Part shown: piece by piece, positions 38,101 through 47,840 of the stretch
How positions within the stretch are numbered: position 1 is the stretch's first letter
Layout of the letters: each line of letters opens with the position of its first letter
Made by a program: the position numbers and the translations under genes
Source: Apostichopus japonicus
Taxonomy: Eukaryota; Echinodermata; Holothuroidea; Aspidochirotida; Stichopodidae
Reading direction: 5' to 3'
Assembly (NCBI RefSeq): GCF_037975245.1
Contig: NC_092569.1
Span: forward strand, 31,316,668 to 31,380,667
DNA length: 64,000 bases
The notes under the pieces: generated by a model
Seen by the model: the letters and a program-made list of their open reading frames with translations, nothing else
Told to the model about the DNA's origin: nothing
The model's database searches: none

Positions 38101-38277
38101 ATTTAATATAAACAGAGTTAGCTCAGCAACACAACTTATATTATTTTCGAAACAGTCAGTAGATATTCAGTGGTAAAATATTTAAAAAAATTAAATAATA
38201 GGAAGACTTACCCTTTCTGTTCCAAACGAGTTGCAAATCGTCAAAACAGTCAAACAAACTTTGAAAAGCGTTTCCAT
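24210..38277 (-). CDS. Gene B: secreted half-FReD/TIL/EGF/FReD lectin-like protein, intact
   Basis: Ten exons on the minus strand: 38212-38277, 32105-32135, 31326-31498, 30730-30994, 29711-29922, 28435-28644, 27025-27234, 26480-26779, 25974-26235 and 24210-24697. All acceptors are AG, all donors GT, and the phases agree throughout. They sum to 2217 nt, or 738 residues plus stop. Rough order: signal peptide 1-22, linker to 32, first partial FReD 33-178, TIL 179-249, EGF units 250-319 and 320-389, EGF unit plus second FReD 390-738, with a Cys/Tyr-rich insertion at 615-697. Two decayed EGF exons lie in the introns and are left out; they have symmetric phase. The product is probably secreted. Binding of carbohydrate or microbial surfaces is inferred from the FReD family. 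Intron 1 is about 6.1 kb, like that of gene A. Confidence 0.87.
25974..26235 (-). CDS. Gene B exon 9: middle of second FReD
   Basis: 262 nt, phase 0 to 1: [70 protein letters not shown]. The donor is GTATGT. It is open here, whereas the same exon is broken in both A (frameshift) and C (stop). Confidence 0.87.
26480..26779 (-). CDS. Gene B exon 8: EGF-like module + start of second FReD
   Basis: 300 nt, phase 0 to 0: GGESYISADC, CSADATCKARNGIRRC, CNEWFGGDGRTC, then DCYDLYTAGRRNNRKYTIYP, CKMSSGGWT, and a GTAAGT donor. Several basic substitutions relative to gene A fall in the FReD start. Confidence 0.86.
27025..27234 (-). CDS. Gene B exon 7: linker + EGF-like module
   Basis: 210 nt, phase 0 to 0, identical by eye to exon 6 (28435-28644). 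The protein would therefore carry two identical 70-residue modules in a row. An alternative is a false duplication in the assembly, though the surrounding introns differ at scattered positions. Confidence 0.84.
27819..28030 (-). pseudogene. Gene B: decayed EGF exon, proximal copy
   Basis: 212 nt homologous to an EGF exon. It has the same TAA stop (27954-27956) as its copy at 29230-29442, plus a one-base deletion near 27987 and a weak GTCATT donor. The shared stop shows that decay began before the duplication. Confidence 0.75.
28435..28644 (-). CDS. Gene B exon 6: linker + EGF-like module
   Basis: 210 nt, phase 0 to 0: [46 protein letters not shown]; donor GTGAGT. I see no base difference from the exon at 27025-27234. 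It lies in the distal copy of a 1.4-kb tandem duplication. Confidence 0.84.
29230..29442 (-). pseudogene. Gene B: decayed EGF exon, distal copy
   Basis: 213 nt homologous to the 210-nt EGF exons, still in length frame, but TAC has become TAA at 29365-29367 and the donor is weakened (GTCATT instead of GTCAGT). As a phase 0-0 unit it can be skipped without harm. It shares the stop with its copy at 27819-28030. Confidence 0.75.
29711..29922 (-). CDS. Gene B exon 5: TIL module
   Basis: 212 nt, phase 1 to 0: GWCPANEIFSNETC, TCDDPDTC, CVCVEDYLRHQEQC, LNQCNCFVADKGGVLR. The cysteine spacing matches the TIL modules of A (8681-8889) and C (62863-63062), but the loops between cysteines differ greatly. 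Its C-terminal linker resembles the ends of the EGF exons. Confidence 0.84.
30730..30994 (-). CDS. Gene B exon 4: middle of first FReD
   Basis: 265 nt, phase 0 to 1: VLQRRRSDSVNFNRSWKDFR, GFLGSEFWIGNEKIAFLT, YQLRMDFENVAGETYYVTYD, EFRISDEWGDY. The donor is GTAAGT. As in gene A, the last FReD exon is missing and TIL follows. Confidence 0.86.
31326..31498 (-). CDS. Gene B exon 3: start of first FReD
   Basis: 173 nt, phase 1 to 0: YFVFQQPEYPRDCREVSNAC, then [19 protein letters not shown] and TGGWT. The donor is GTATGC. It has the same length as in gene A and the canonical FReD exon break after GGWT. Confidence 0.85.
32105..32135 (-). CDS. Gene B exon 2: 31-nt linker exon
   Basis: 31 nt between an ACACAG acceptor and a GTAGGT donor, phase 0 to 1, encoding GIVGADRRSS. 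It is identical in size and phase to gene A exon 2 although the sequence has diverged, suggesting an unconstrained linker. Confidence 0.7.
32136..38211. other. Gene B intron 1, no further gene seen
   Basis: About 6.1 kb of AT-rich sequence. It holds a dispersed repeat (32795-32890), two related segments (32380-32480 and 33545-33650, both with ACAGCTA and ACATGATA), and a TA microsatellite (35111-35194). No exon-like frame with splice sites was recognised. Confidence 0.5.
35111..35194. repeat. (TA)n microsatellite
   Basis: About 84 bases of nearly pure TA with a short interruption, in gene B intron 1. Confidence 0.95.
38212..38277 (-). CDS. Gene B exon 1: start codon and signal peptide
   Basis: 22 codons from the ATG at 38277: METLFKVCLTVLTICNSFG, a short charged start and a hydrophobic core, then TER and a strong GTAAGT donor in phase 0. 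It joins in frame to the 31-nt exon at 32105-32135. An alternative upstream exon cannot be excluded. Confidence 0.75.
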
Positions 38278-38350
38278 AATTTCGGGTCTGTAGAAATGTC
38301 ACGCGAAAATATAATCGATGAAGTGCAAGATGACAAATGGCACAGAGTCT

Positions 38351-38360
38351 CTATTTAGGG
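38351..38360 (-). promoter_or_regulatory. Weak TATA-like element upstream of gene B
   Basis: CCCTAAATAG on the minus strand, about 74 bases before the gene B ATG. Position and base content suit a TATA-like core promoter, but such strings are frequent in AT-rich DNA and no counterpart was seen upstream of gene A. Confidence 0.2.
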
Positions 38361-39410
38361 GTGATCAACTCCCTACTGAAATGACCGCAGTAGTGGTATG
38401 GATGTCCATTAAATCCATCATTTTATTTGAAATATGGTTTGGATTATAGGTACAGCTCATACGAGGAAATGCTGTACATTGGCCTCTGTGTTAATTAGGC
38501 TAGTGGTCATGCGCAATCTAACTTAATATTATTTGTAGCTATTCGCATCTTGAGCTTTCACTCTATATATACAGTAAGCTTCAGTTGCATAATGTTGAAT
38601 TGTCCTTGTTCCGATAAATATAGCATAAAACCTATTGTATACTAATTTACTATCGTGTCTCTAGTTCCAAGGACAGCAGTGATATTGCAATTTAATAACT
38701 CTTAATGTATTTGGTTTTTAAAACGAGTATCGTGCTACGTTTTAATTTTATTACGTTCAGTGTGGTTTATGATCAAAGGTTTTGTAATTGTGCGTAGTTG
38801 TGATGTCAATTCTACCAAACCGATAAAAAGAGTATGAATGCTGATTTACTTGCTCTGGTTGATATCATCCATATGTTTAAGAACCCTTTATGAGTGATTA
38901 TGTTAGCTAAGTTACTTTGCTTTTGGTTGGAAGGCAAAATTAAAGCAGTATCGAAAGGACAGGAAGTGATACTACTAACCAACACTTTATAACTTGCATG
39001 AACTAGTACAATACATATTATATACGGTGAAATGTACGGTATGATCTATTCTACACTATCAATATGTATGTACAAATATCTAATTAACACAGTTTGGAAC
39101 AGTCGAAGTTTGTCAGTGGTATGCTATATGAACAATACTTCCTTGTTTTATGATGTCTACGTCACACCCTGTGTGCGGAATCGAGTATCCTCACATCTGA
39201 TTGAATAAACATGTCAGCTGTTTTGTTGGGCTTTCACTGAATTTTTATTATCTGTAAAAATTACATCCATACTGACTGTAAACAATAAAAAAATCTTTGT
39301 CATTTATATTAGATATTGAATCCAAAGAGCTTGTTTTGACATTTAAAAATGTACACTGATATCAGATTACAAACCTCTCTTTTCATTAAAATATTATTTT
39401 AATTTATAGC

Positions 39411-39522
39411 AAGAAAGGCTCCAGGGGCTTTAAAACAAGTCAAGAATGCAGAGGAGAGACGAGTGGTCGAGGAGAAGGCTAGGCGTGAGACCTTATTCGT
39501 TCCCACGGCAGCAAACCAAACG
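39411..39522 (+). other. Exon-like charged open segment, unassigned
   Basis: After a TTTATAG acceptor-like site, a GC-richer frame reads ARKAPGALKQVKNAEERR, then a charged helix-like stretch EEKARRETLF, and ends at TAA. Composition differs from the flanks. It may be a fragment of a transposon protein or of a cellular gene; nothing was recognised. Confidence 0.25.
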
Positions 39523-39851
39523 TAAACATTTTCTAAAAAAACATTCTAGTTCAGCTGAATTATTTCAGATGAGCTATAGCGATGCGCATGCTGCGAAAAT
39601 ACACTGCTTAACGATATTTGTTTTAAGGCCACTGCATATCTGGCTATATTACAAAATATGAAAGTTTATATTGTCCATTAGTTAAGTTCGTCAAATGTAT
39701 TAAAGTCCAGACATTGAACAATAAACAAGAATCATCATACTGGAAAACTTGTAAAAGAGTACTATGTTTGTCTTTCTGATATATTATGTAAAAAGAACAT
39801 GTAAAAGAATTAAAACAGGAAACAAAATCTGCTGATAATGATTCATAAGAT

Positions 39852-40642
39852 CAGGGGCGTAGCCTACATTTTTTTTGGCCAAGTTTTCCTTTTTTTAAAA
39901 ACACCCATAATTCAAATCGATAAGCTTGCTGGACGAGTTTAAGAGTCTATAGACAGGAAAAACTATTGAAATGAACGTAGCAAGAATATGGCTAAATTAG
40001 GTGACCTATTCTTCTGTCATCTATGCTGTCATTTCTATCGCGTGCCGTTTCATTTAGCACTCTACCCGCCGAAAAAGACTAGGATCCGATCTTGTCAGTT
40101 GTTTAACATGTTTTTGTTTTTAACCCGTTTACGCAGATAATATTTCAGTGGAGAAAACACTTGAGAAATTTGCATCAGATGGCAATCGTCGGATAGCTCT
40201 CGCCTTCTCTTATTAGGCTAACTTAAACATTTACTAGCTACAGCTGTATCATACATTTCTGGACTATCTTTGTATCTACAAGTATCAGAAGTTGAAAAGT
40301 AAGACTACTGTACATGTACCTTGCTAATTTTAATGCATTATGTAGTACTGAATTACGTACTATTTTAACTCGTTAGTTTTTTTTTTTGGGGGGGGGGGTT
40401 TAAAAGTGATATTGAATGAGGTGTCTCAAGTTAGCAAGAGGCCAGGGAACCAGAATGAACATTCGGGAAGGGCTGTATCCGGCCATCTGGGGGGTTTGTA
40501 ACACCAAAATTTTCCTGTACGCTCCGCGCCAACTGATGGTGGCGCTCCGCTCAGATAGTCGTGCCTACAACTTTGAAATTCCATATCAATCGCTAAATGT
40601 GTCCCCCCCCCCCCCCCATTCAAATTCCTGGCTACGTCGCTG
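39852..40642. mobile_element. 0.8-kb TIR element related to the one near gene A
   Basis: The left end is CAGGGGCGTAGCC and the right end GGCTACGTCGCTG, inverted copies of each other. It contains, in inverted orientation, the GGAGCGCCACC module also found at 1230 and 2140, plus C/G homopolymers (40381-40399 and 40602-40618). No coding sequence; probably non-autonomous. Confidence 0.55.
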
Positions 40643-41099
40643 CGAAGTGCATATACTGTTGGTTCTTTGTTTTTGCAATGGGGCAAAGTTAATCCCTAGT
40701 AATTAGTATAACGACATATTGCATACAAAATGTTGGTGACAGTGTTTCCAAGCAAAACAGGAGATGGGAGGAAGGAAATGAAACCCGATGTGTCTGCTTT
40801 GTCTTACTTTTTTGCACAAACAAATGGATAAACGGCTCAAAAATATTGTCATTCAAAACAAATTTCTCAGCGTTGCTGATCTGGTTGGTTACTTGCTGGT
40901 AGCAAAGGATACTCAGCCATGTTTTTGCGGGTGTCGGGGTGCGTGCTTCTCTGACAGTTGCGTGGGTCGGTGATATCTCAAAAACGGAGTGATGGATATT
41001 TGTCATACTTTCTATGTAGATGTACTATAGTAAGAAGTTGTGCTTCATATTTGTTGGCACTGACCTTTTGAATATTAATGAGGTAATGGGGTCAACCGT

Positions 41100-41720
41100 A
41101 AAAATCTTTACATTGCAATAACTCCGCAACCGTAAGTCGGACTGTAAACAAACTTGGGATATTGTTGATGGTTAATTCAGATGAAACATGAAGGCCCACA
41201 TTTTTAAATTTCCACCTTTAATGCCTTTTGGGACACATTCTTTGGGTCTGATTTTTGGGCCCCAATATTTTTGGGACCATTAGGGCTGACATTTTCTTTA
41301 CATTGCAATAACTCAGCAACCGTAAGTCCAATTGTAGCCAAACTGAGTTTACAGTTGTTGGTTAATGTAGCTGGTACATTTTGGCCCGACAAATCTCCGG
41401 GCCCGTTTTAGGCCGGATGGGCCCAAATTTTATTTTCACGTCAAATGCATTTTGGGTCACATTCTTTGGGCCCGATTACTTGTGGGACCATTTTGGCCCA
41501 CATTTTGGAGGGTTCAGTTTTTTGGGGGGGAAACTATATTTTGAGCCAAATATTTTTGGGACCATTTAGGCGTAACATTTTATCAGTGCCCAATATTTTG
41601 GGGAGGTGCCAAATTTTAAACTTGCAATAACTCCACAATCTTAATATAAGGTTGCATCTAAACTTGGAATACAGTTTTTCGTTGATAGCTGGTACATGTG
41701 GGCATAAATATTTTGCCATT
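41100..41720. repeat. Diverged direct repeats with G-rich spacers
   Basis: Three copies of a unit containing TTGCAATAACTC and GTTGGTTAAT- or TTGATAGCTGG-like segments begin near 41110, 41300 and 41620, separated by stretches rich in TTTTGGGAC and TTTGGGCCC. No gene. Confidence 0.5.
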
Positions 41721-42077
41721 GAATGATGACATACAACACATTAATATTCCACTTAGCAAGGAACCATAGCGCCTGTTGGGCTGTTGTTTAACAATCGTTC
41801 CATATGCTGCGTATTGTAACAGTCCACGCAAAAAGAAGAATTTGAGTGATATTGATATTTCAATAGCTATTCCGGTTTTTACTATATTCAATATTAATAT
41901 GTACTAAATCTCCGAATGATCCATTGCTACATAAATGATGACTAGTCCCGCTAATTACAGGACTGAATGTTTCCGAACCAAATCATTTTCCTTTAACTTT
42001 ATATAAACGAGAGAGCATTCTTGGATAACTTTATATACCACTTGTGCTGGACAGCAACATGAAACGAATTGTAAAAA

Positions 42078-42329
42078 TGTATGCATGTATGTATGTATAT
42101 GTGATCTTTCCGCAAGCAGGAACTCGCGAAAGAAGCCATGGAGGCTTATAGACTCGCAAGCTGACCGAAGCCAATCTCTCGGCACACATCCATTTAACGT
42201 CCATGTCGGGAAGTTGTTATTGAACAACACGATTGCCAGACGACACACATTGCTGTCGGCGGGAATCGAACCGGGGATCTCATGACTTGGAGACGCCGGC
42301 GTTAACCACTAGGCTATTCACTCCGCCGT
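42078..42329 (-). mobile_element. tRNA-derived SINE
   Basis: On the minus strand the head carries a pol III box A (TAGCCTAGTGG) and a perfect box B (GGTTCGATTCC) about 35 bases apart, followed by about 170 bases of body and an (ACAT)n tail at 42078-42102. The T-arm does not pair fully, so it is a SINE rather than a functional tRNA. Confidence 0.7.
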
Positions 42330-42454
42330 TATGTTATTTGAAGTTTCAAGTTTGAAGTAAAATGTTTGAAGGTTGAAGTGAAATGTTATTTGAAGTTTCA
42401 TGGTTTGCTCTTGAGTTTCGTGTTGTATCTGAGGAACTGACCTAATAGTTTGTG

Positions 42455-42712
42455 TGTTAGAATAAGTAGTCCAGCCGCTGTAATTAATGAGCCTCAAATG
42501 GTCATTCCTCAAGTAAAAATGGTCCAGAAGTATAACATGGATAAATAGCAGTGATTCTTACGGTCATATCAAAATTAATTATTTGTTTGTTAGAATAAGT
42601 AGTCCAGCCGCTGTAATTAATGAGCCTCAAGTGGTCATTCCTCAAGTAAAAATGGTCCAGAAGTACAGCATGGATAAATAGCAGTGATTCTTACGGTCAT
42701 ATCAAAATTAAG
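42455..42712. repeat. 133-bp tandem duplication
   Basis: Two near-identical units (about 42457-42575 and 42590-42711), each with AGAATAAGTAGTCCAGCCGC and GGTCATATCAAAATTAA. Only a few bases differ, so it is recent. Confidence 0.85.
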
Positions 42713-44339
42713 TTTGTGCCTTTATTTCTCCTGAATGTTATCCTTTCGAAGAAAATTGTAATACTGTGTTACGTTAACACTGTCAATCGAATTATCGTCA
42801 AGTTACGCTGGCTCCTTTACTAAATCACAACATACCTTTCCGCCATTTAAGTCTGTTGTTCTTGTAATTTGCAAACTTTACGGTAGTTGACATTATAGTT
42901 TAGTGTTTGTGGGAACGATTAACGCAAGAAAAACAACATCCAGAATTGTTCACTGCGTCTCTTTTGCCTTCTGATTATGAAGTAAATAAAAGTTATAAGT
43001 AACATCAAGAAGTTAAATCTAATAACAAACGATTAACCAAACCGGAACGAAGGAGAAATTAAACAGACGCGAAGTCAACGTATTGACACTCCTGTTTAAC
43101 TCTTTGCTTAGGCCTAAACTCGACGACGTACAATAAATTTGCCTTAACAAGCGTAAGGTCAATATTATCCTTAGATACTGCAAACTCTTCTATAGTCATC
43201 CGGTTCACGGGAAGTTGTTGACATGCTCACTTACAAAATGTCAAGAACTTTGTTCTAATTGTGACTTCAGGGACACGTTAGCGTAGACATCCATGGTAGT
43301 ATTATATTACGGATTTAGTATTAGCCTCCAACAAGCTATAGTCATAGGACGTATGCACGTGCCTTCAGTAAATACATATGATTAGTGTGTATATTTCTAT
43401 ATCGAATACGCACGGTACCTTATATTCTACACGGGATAACAAGTTCATGGATAATGTTGTTGTTTTAACTACTGTCTACGCGTGCTGCACCAGGAGTTTT
43501 TATAATGGAAAATTATGGAGGCCGGAAAACGACGAATATATTGGGACTGACTGCTATCCCGACTCAAGGTAAGTGCCCTTATAACAGATTCGCATATCTA
43601 AACCTCCGGATTACGGTCCATCTGTCACAACGTGTAATTTAAATAATTTCCGTATGTGATATTAGTATCCAAACTGACCCTGGGTTTCTGCTCTTCCTCA
43701 ATGAAATATTAGTAGTTAGGGATGGGCGATCTTAGGTGGTCACAGCGACCTATCCTAATTGTTACTGTTGTGTTGATCAATGATTTTTTTTTTCAGATGC
43801 CCCCATTTCAGACAAATCCCGTACTCTTCATAATTCGTAACTTCATGTAGAATTAAAAAGACAGGTTACGTACAGTTTAGGCATTACTTTATAAAAATAG
43901 AGATGGCGATTAAGATTTCAGTACTTTGGTTTCCATGACGAAGCTAAGCTGTTTTCAGCAGGAGTTCATCACCTTACTTTTAGTTGAGTTAGAGTTATTC
44001 ACAATCGTTCTGGATAATTGTACTATTAACCGCTTCAATAAATGCATCTTGGTCAGTATAGTATATGTAGCTGTTTCGTTAAATCTAGACGTCAAAAACT
44101 GTGTTCTACCAAATGAAGTTTAATCAGGGAGTTATTACCTGAAGCTACTACGTACTTCGTCCAGACACTTTTCGTGTTAGTATTAAAGTGAGAGCGAAGT
44201 CACATATTCAAATCAAATATATAATACATCACGACAACACCACATCACCACAATATATAATACATCACCACCCTGGTGGAAATTCCAGTTGAACTTTTGA
44301 ACTAGGTTCAACTGGAATTTTCTATACTAAAATTGGCCC

Positions 44340-44760
44340 AAATTTGAACTAGGTTGAACTGGGTGAACTGGGATTCCCAACTGGTTCAACTATGTTTTAC
44401 TGGGTCCAACTGGTTCAACTATGTTTAACTGGGTTCAACTGGTCCAAGTTCAACTATGTTTTACCGGGTCCAACTGGCTCAACTATGTTTACTGGGCCCA
44501 ACTGGTTCAACTATGTTTTATTGGGTCCAACTAGATCAACTATGTTTTACTGGGTCCAACTGGTTCAACTATGTTTTACTGGGTCCAACTGGTTCAACTT
44601 TGCTTTACTGGGTCAAACCATGTTTTACTGGGTCAACTATGTTTTACTGGGTCAACTATGTTTTACTGGGATTCAACTGGGTCAACTATGTTTTGCTGGG
44701 TTAAACTGGGTGAACTATTTTTTTACTTCTTATATTTTTAAATAGTTTGAACTGGGATTC
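44340..44760. repeat. Minisatellite array, left arm
   Basis: Units of about 29 bp (ACTATGTTTTACTGGGTCCA plus CTGGTTCA), shrinking to about 19 bp towards the right. Plus-strand open frames here merely translate the repeat. Confidence 0.85.
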
Positions 44761-45224
44761 TCAACTGGTGTTATCTACACTTATATGACACCACACTATA
44801 AGAAGTTTTCATTTTTTAACAGTAGATCCATACTGTAAGTATTAAGGGTGTTAGCCACTGAAAATAAATGTTTGTTCTTGATCAGAGAACTCTGGGTTTG
44901 GTGTGATGACCTAACACAGAGCAAGACACATATAAAAATGAAGAAGTCAACTGGATTGGATCAAAATAAATTATAATTATGAATAACAAACAATGTACAG
45001 CTGATCTGGGCCCAGTCAAAAAATTAAATTAAATTAACTTACAGTCGTGAGGTGCGCACCCAAAATATAAAGAAATACACTTAATTAAAAAGTCTGTTCT
45101 GGTGAGTTGGCCTGCTGGTGACATCATGTATTTCACGACCTCAGACCTTCCACGACATCAGATATTATACGACATCGGTATAGTTGAACCCAATAAATGG
45201 TATTATGAATGTCCGATCCCAGCA

Positions 45225-45425
45225 AAAAAGTATCCTTTAATTTATATGAAATAGTGTTCCAAGGTATCCTTTCACTAAAATAATGTCAATATCCTTTGTA
45301 GTAAAATAATGTCCTTTATAAGTGATGGTGTCCTGGAATATATCCTTTATTGTAAAACAATATCCTTTATAGTTAATTGTATCCTTTATAATAAATAGTG
45401 TCTCAGACTGGCAGTTGAATATCAC
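45225..45425. repeat. Irregular minisatellite
   Basis: TATCCTTTAT followed by variable GTAAAATAATG-like spacers recurs about eight times, inside the fold-back element. Confidence 0.6.
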
Positions 45426-46829
45426 AACTTCCATAAAATAATAAGGTCTATGTACAGTAACTTGAACTATGTAAATTAAGGTTTAAAACAAACTATCCAG
45501 CCATTAAACTATCTTTCTCTTCTTTTAAAACTGCCTTGCTCAGATACTCATAGCCAATTGCCTAATCCCTATACCCTGTACCCTCACAAAACTCCTTTGT
45601 TCCTAAAATATATAGGCACAGACCCCATATCCTGTGAGGGTTAATTTCCAGGAAGAGCAAGATAGTTGCCTAGCAACCCAGAAGAGAGAAAGTTGTTAAT
45701 CAACCTTTTTGCTGCCACAAGACAACATCCAAAATATAGCTTCTGTACAGTGAGCACTGCACAGCGCACTAATAAACAAGTAAAACTATGTTACAAAACA
45801 AAACTTGATGTAAGAGCTGACCATCTTACACTGTACAAATGAAGCCTCACTTGAAATTAGATTGATAGTTTAATCATATGTTCATAATGTTCAGTGTAGG
45901 GCATCCTCACATTTGTAGCATATAAGTGTATGCTGTACACTTCACTAGGCTAATGACTTTTGCAAAGTATGTTATTATGCCAATAGGACACTTCATGTTT
46001 GAAACAAGAATCAAGGCGATTGCGTAAATTTTGAAAATTGCTATTGTATGTTTGCTAGTTGACAATAACTTTCCTTAAATCATGCGGCTAAATATAGGTG
46101 TTAACTTGAGTATAACTAGGTTAGGCCCCTATAAGCTAGGCAACTATAACGTTAGGTTATGTCTAACGTTAGTAATTGTACCATGTGGTATACCTAGTAG
46201 GGAACCGGTTTGCTAGGCCTAGCCTATACTATAGTCCTAAGTCACTAGCCTATATAGGCCTATAAAGTTTCTGTTGAATTCAAATATTTATGATGAAGAG
46301 CACGTTTACAATCAATTATAATGTTACAAGTATGTGTCAATAATATAAAGATACTGCAAGATCACAAAGGAGGGAACTTAGCCGCGGTAATAATTTAAAA
46401 TTGTTGGCAAAATCGGTTACAAATGCGATTATTCGGCGCAGCTTCTGTTGGCGTATGTGGTTTGCGGATTCCAAATTTATAAATTTTGCGCTAACACAAG
46501 GTACAAATGTCAAAGTTCAAATTTGGTCGGATCATACTATTTTGCACTAGGAAGGCATTTTGCCTACCAATTGTTCAAATCGACGAACAAATTATAACAT
46601 ATTTTTTTCAAATTTATTATATAGTAAATATTTCATATTTTTAATCATTGCGGTACAAAAGTGTAATCGTTTAATCATAACTGTGATAAATATGACAAAG
46701 ATTTATTTTACACCCCTCATAAGTTGGCTAATTTAGCATTTTCAATATATTACTATACGGTTACTGCTTATGAACTTACACTATAATATTTTTTTGAAAA
46801 TTACGCCTAAAATAAAAGCAGTAAACATA

Positions 46830-47300
46830 GTCCAAACCCAGTTGGGCCAATGTGAAACCTATAGTTCAACCCCAACAGGGCAAGTTCAACAGTAAACATA
46901 TCTCAAACCCAGTTGGGCTTGTGCAAACCAGTAAAACCTAGTTAAACCCCAGCTGGGTCAGTTCACCAGCCAATAGTCCAAACCCAGTTGGGCCGGGGCA
47001 AAACCAGTTGAAACCTAGTTCAACCCAACAGGGCAAGTTCACCAGTCAACATAGTTCAAACCCAGTTAGGATAGGGCAAAACCCAGTGAAACCTAGTTGA
47101 AACCCAACTGGATCAGTTCAAACATAGTTCAAACTCAGTTGGGCCTGAACAAACCCAGTTGAACATCGTGTAAACCCAGTTGAACCTAGCTCATGTACAG
47201 CATAGCCCAGTTGGAACCCAGTAAGACCCATTTAAACACAGTTAAAAAAACAGGTAAACATAGTAGGCCCTAGTCGAACCTCTTTGATTTTTTAACTGGG
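46830..47300. repeat. Minisatellite array, right arm
   Basis: Units with AAACCCAGTTGGGCC and AACATAGTTCA, the reverse complement of the left-arm unit, more diverged than the left arm. Confidence 0.8.
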
Positions 47301-47840
47301 TTGTACTGGAATTTCTACCAGGGCACAACACACGGAATGCTGATAATGCACATTACTTTCCTTATAAAACATCAATTGGGAGGCTCCGTCTTAGAAATCG
47401 TGCAATAAAGACATGGAATTGCATAACAGAGAGTTTCAAAACCAAAGTATCCAGTAAAATATTCAAAAAGCATCTAACTAAAGACGTAATATCCAGTTAT
47501 TAATAAGTCATCCATTCATTGGCACGATAACAAATTATTATTGTAAATATTATCATCATATAGTATTCATTGATTGTCGAATTATTGTATTTTGTATTGA
47601 TATGTAAATACTTTTCTTCTTTTCTTCATACAGGGAGTCTTCTACTTTGTTAAGCTGTTGTACGCTTTTTGGAAGACTTCCTTCACACTGTAAATTTACA
47701 CGTGAAAAACAAATAAATGAAATCAAATCAAATAATGTAGTGTTTGTGAAACGAAGCACATTGTTCCAGCTCTCGGCCTCACATCTTGTTCCGTTAATGA
47801 GATTTAAGATATTGTTGTTTTAATATTCACTTTATTTTGT

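Larger units (their letters stand above)
44271..47323. mobile_element. 3-kb fold-back element with inverted minisatellite arms
   Basis: The ends are inverted copies: CCCTGGTGGAAATTCCAGT at the left, and the reverse complement of the right end reads CCCTGGTAGAAATTCCAGT. Directly inside each end is a minisatellite array (44340-44760 and 46830-47300) of related units in opposite orientation. The middle (44770-46820) has no recognisable transposase. No clear target-site duplication was seen. Confidence 0.65.

Noticed and set aside
40689-41006. 105-codon minus-strand frame
   Set aside because: Also partly open on the other strand, no domain, and next to a TIR element. Treated as chance.
42248-42329. 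Functional tRNA gene on the minus strand
   Set aside because: Boxes A and B are good but the T-arm does not pair and a SINE body and simple-repeat tail follow.
43378-43572. Plus-strand frame ending in GTAAGT after PDSR, possible exon
   Set aside because: No recognisable domain, no matching neighbour exon, and a poor start context.
44392-44745. 117-codon plus-strand frame with repeated VQLVQL/GSNW-like units
   Set aside because: It translates a minisatellite. Two frames are open at once because the unit lacks stops.
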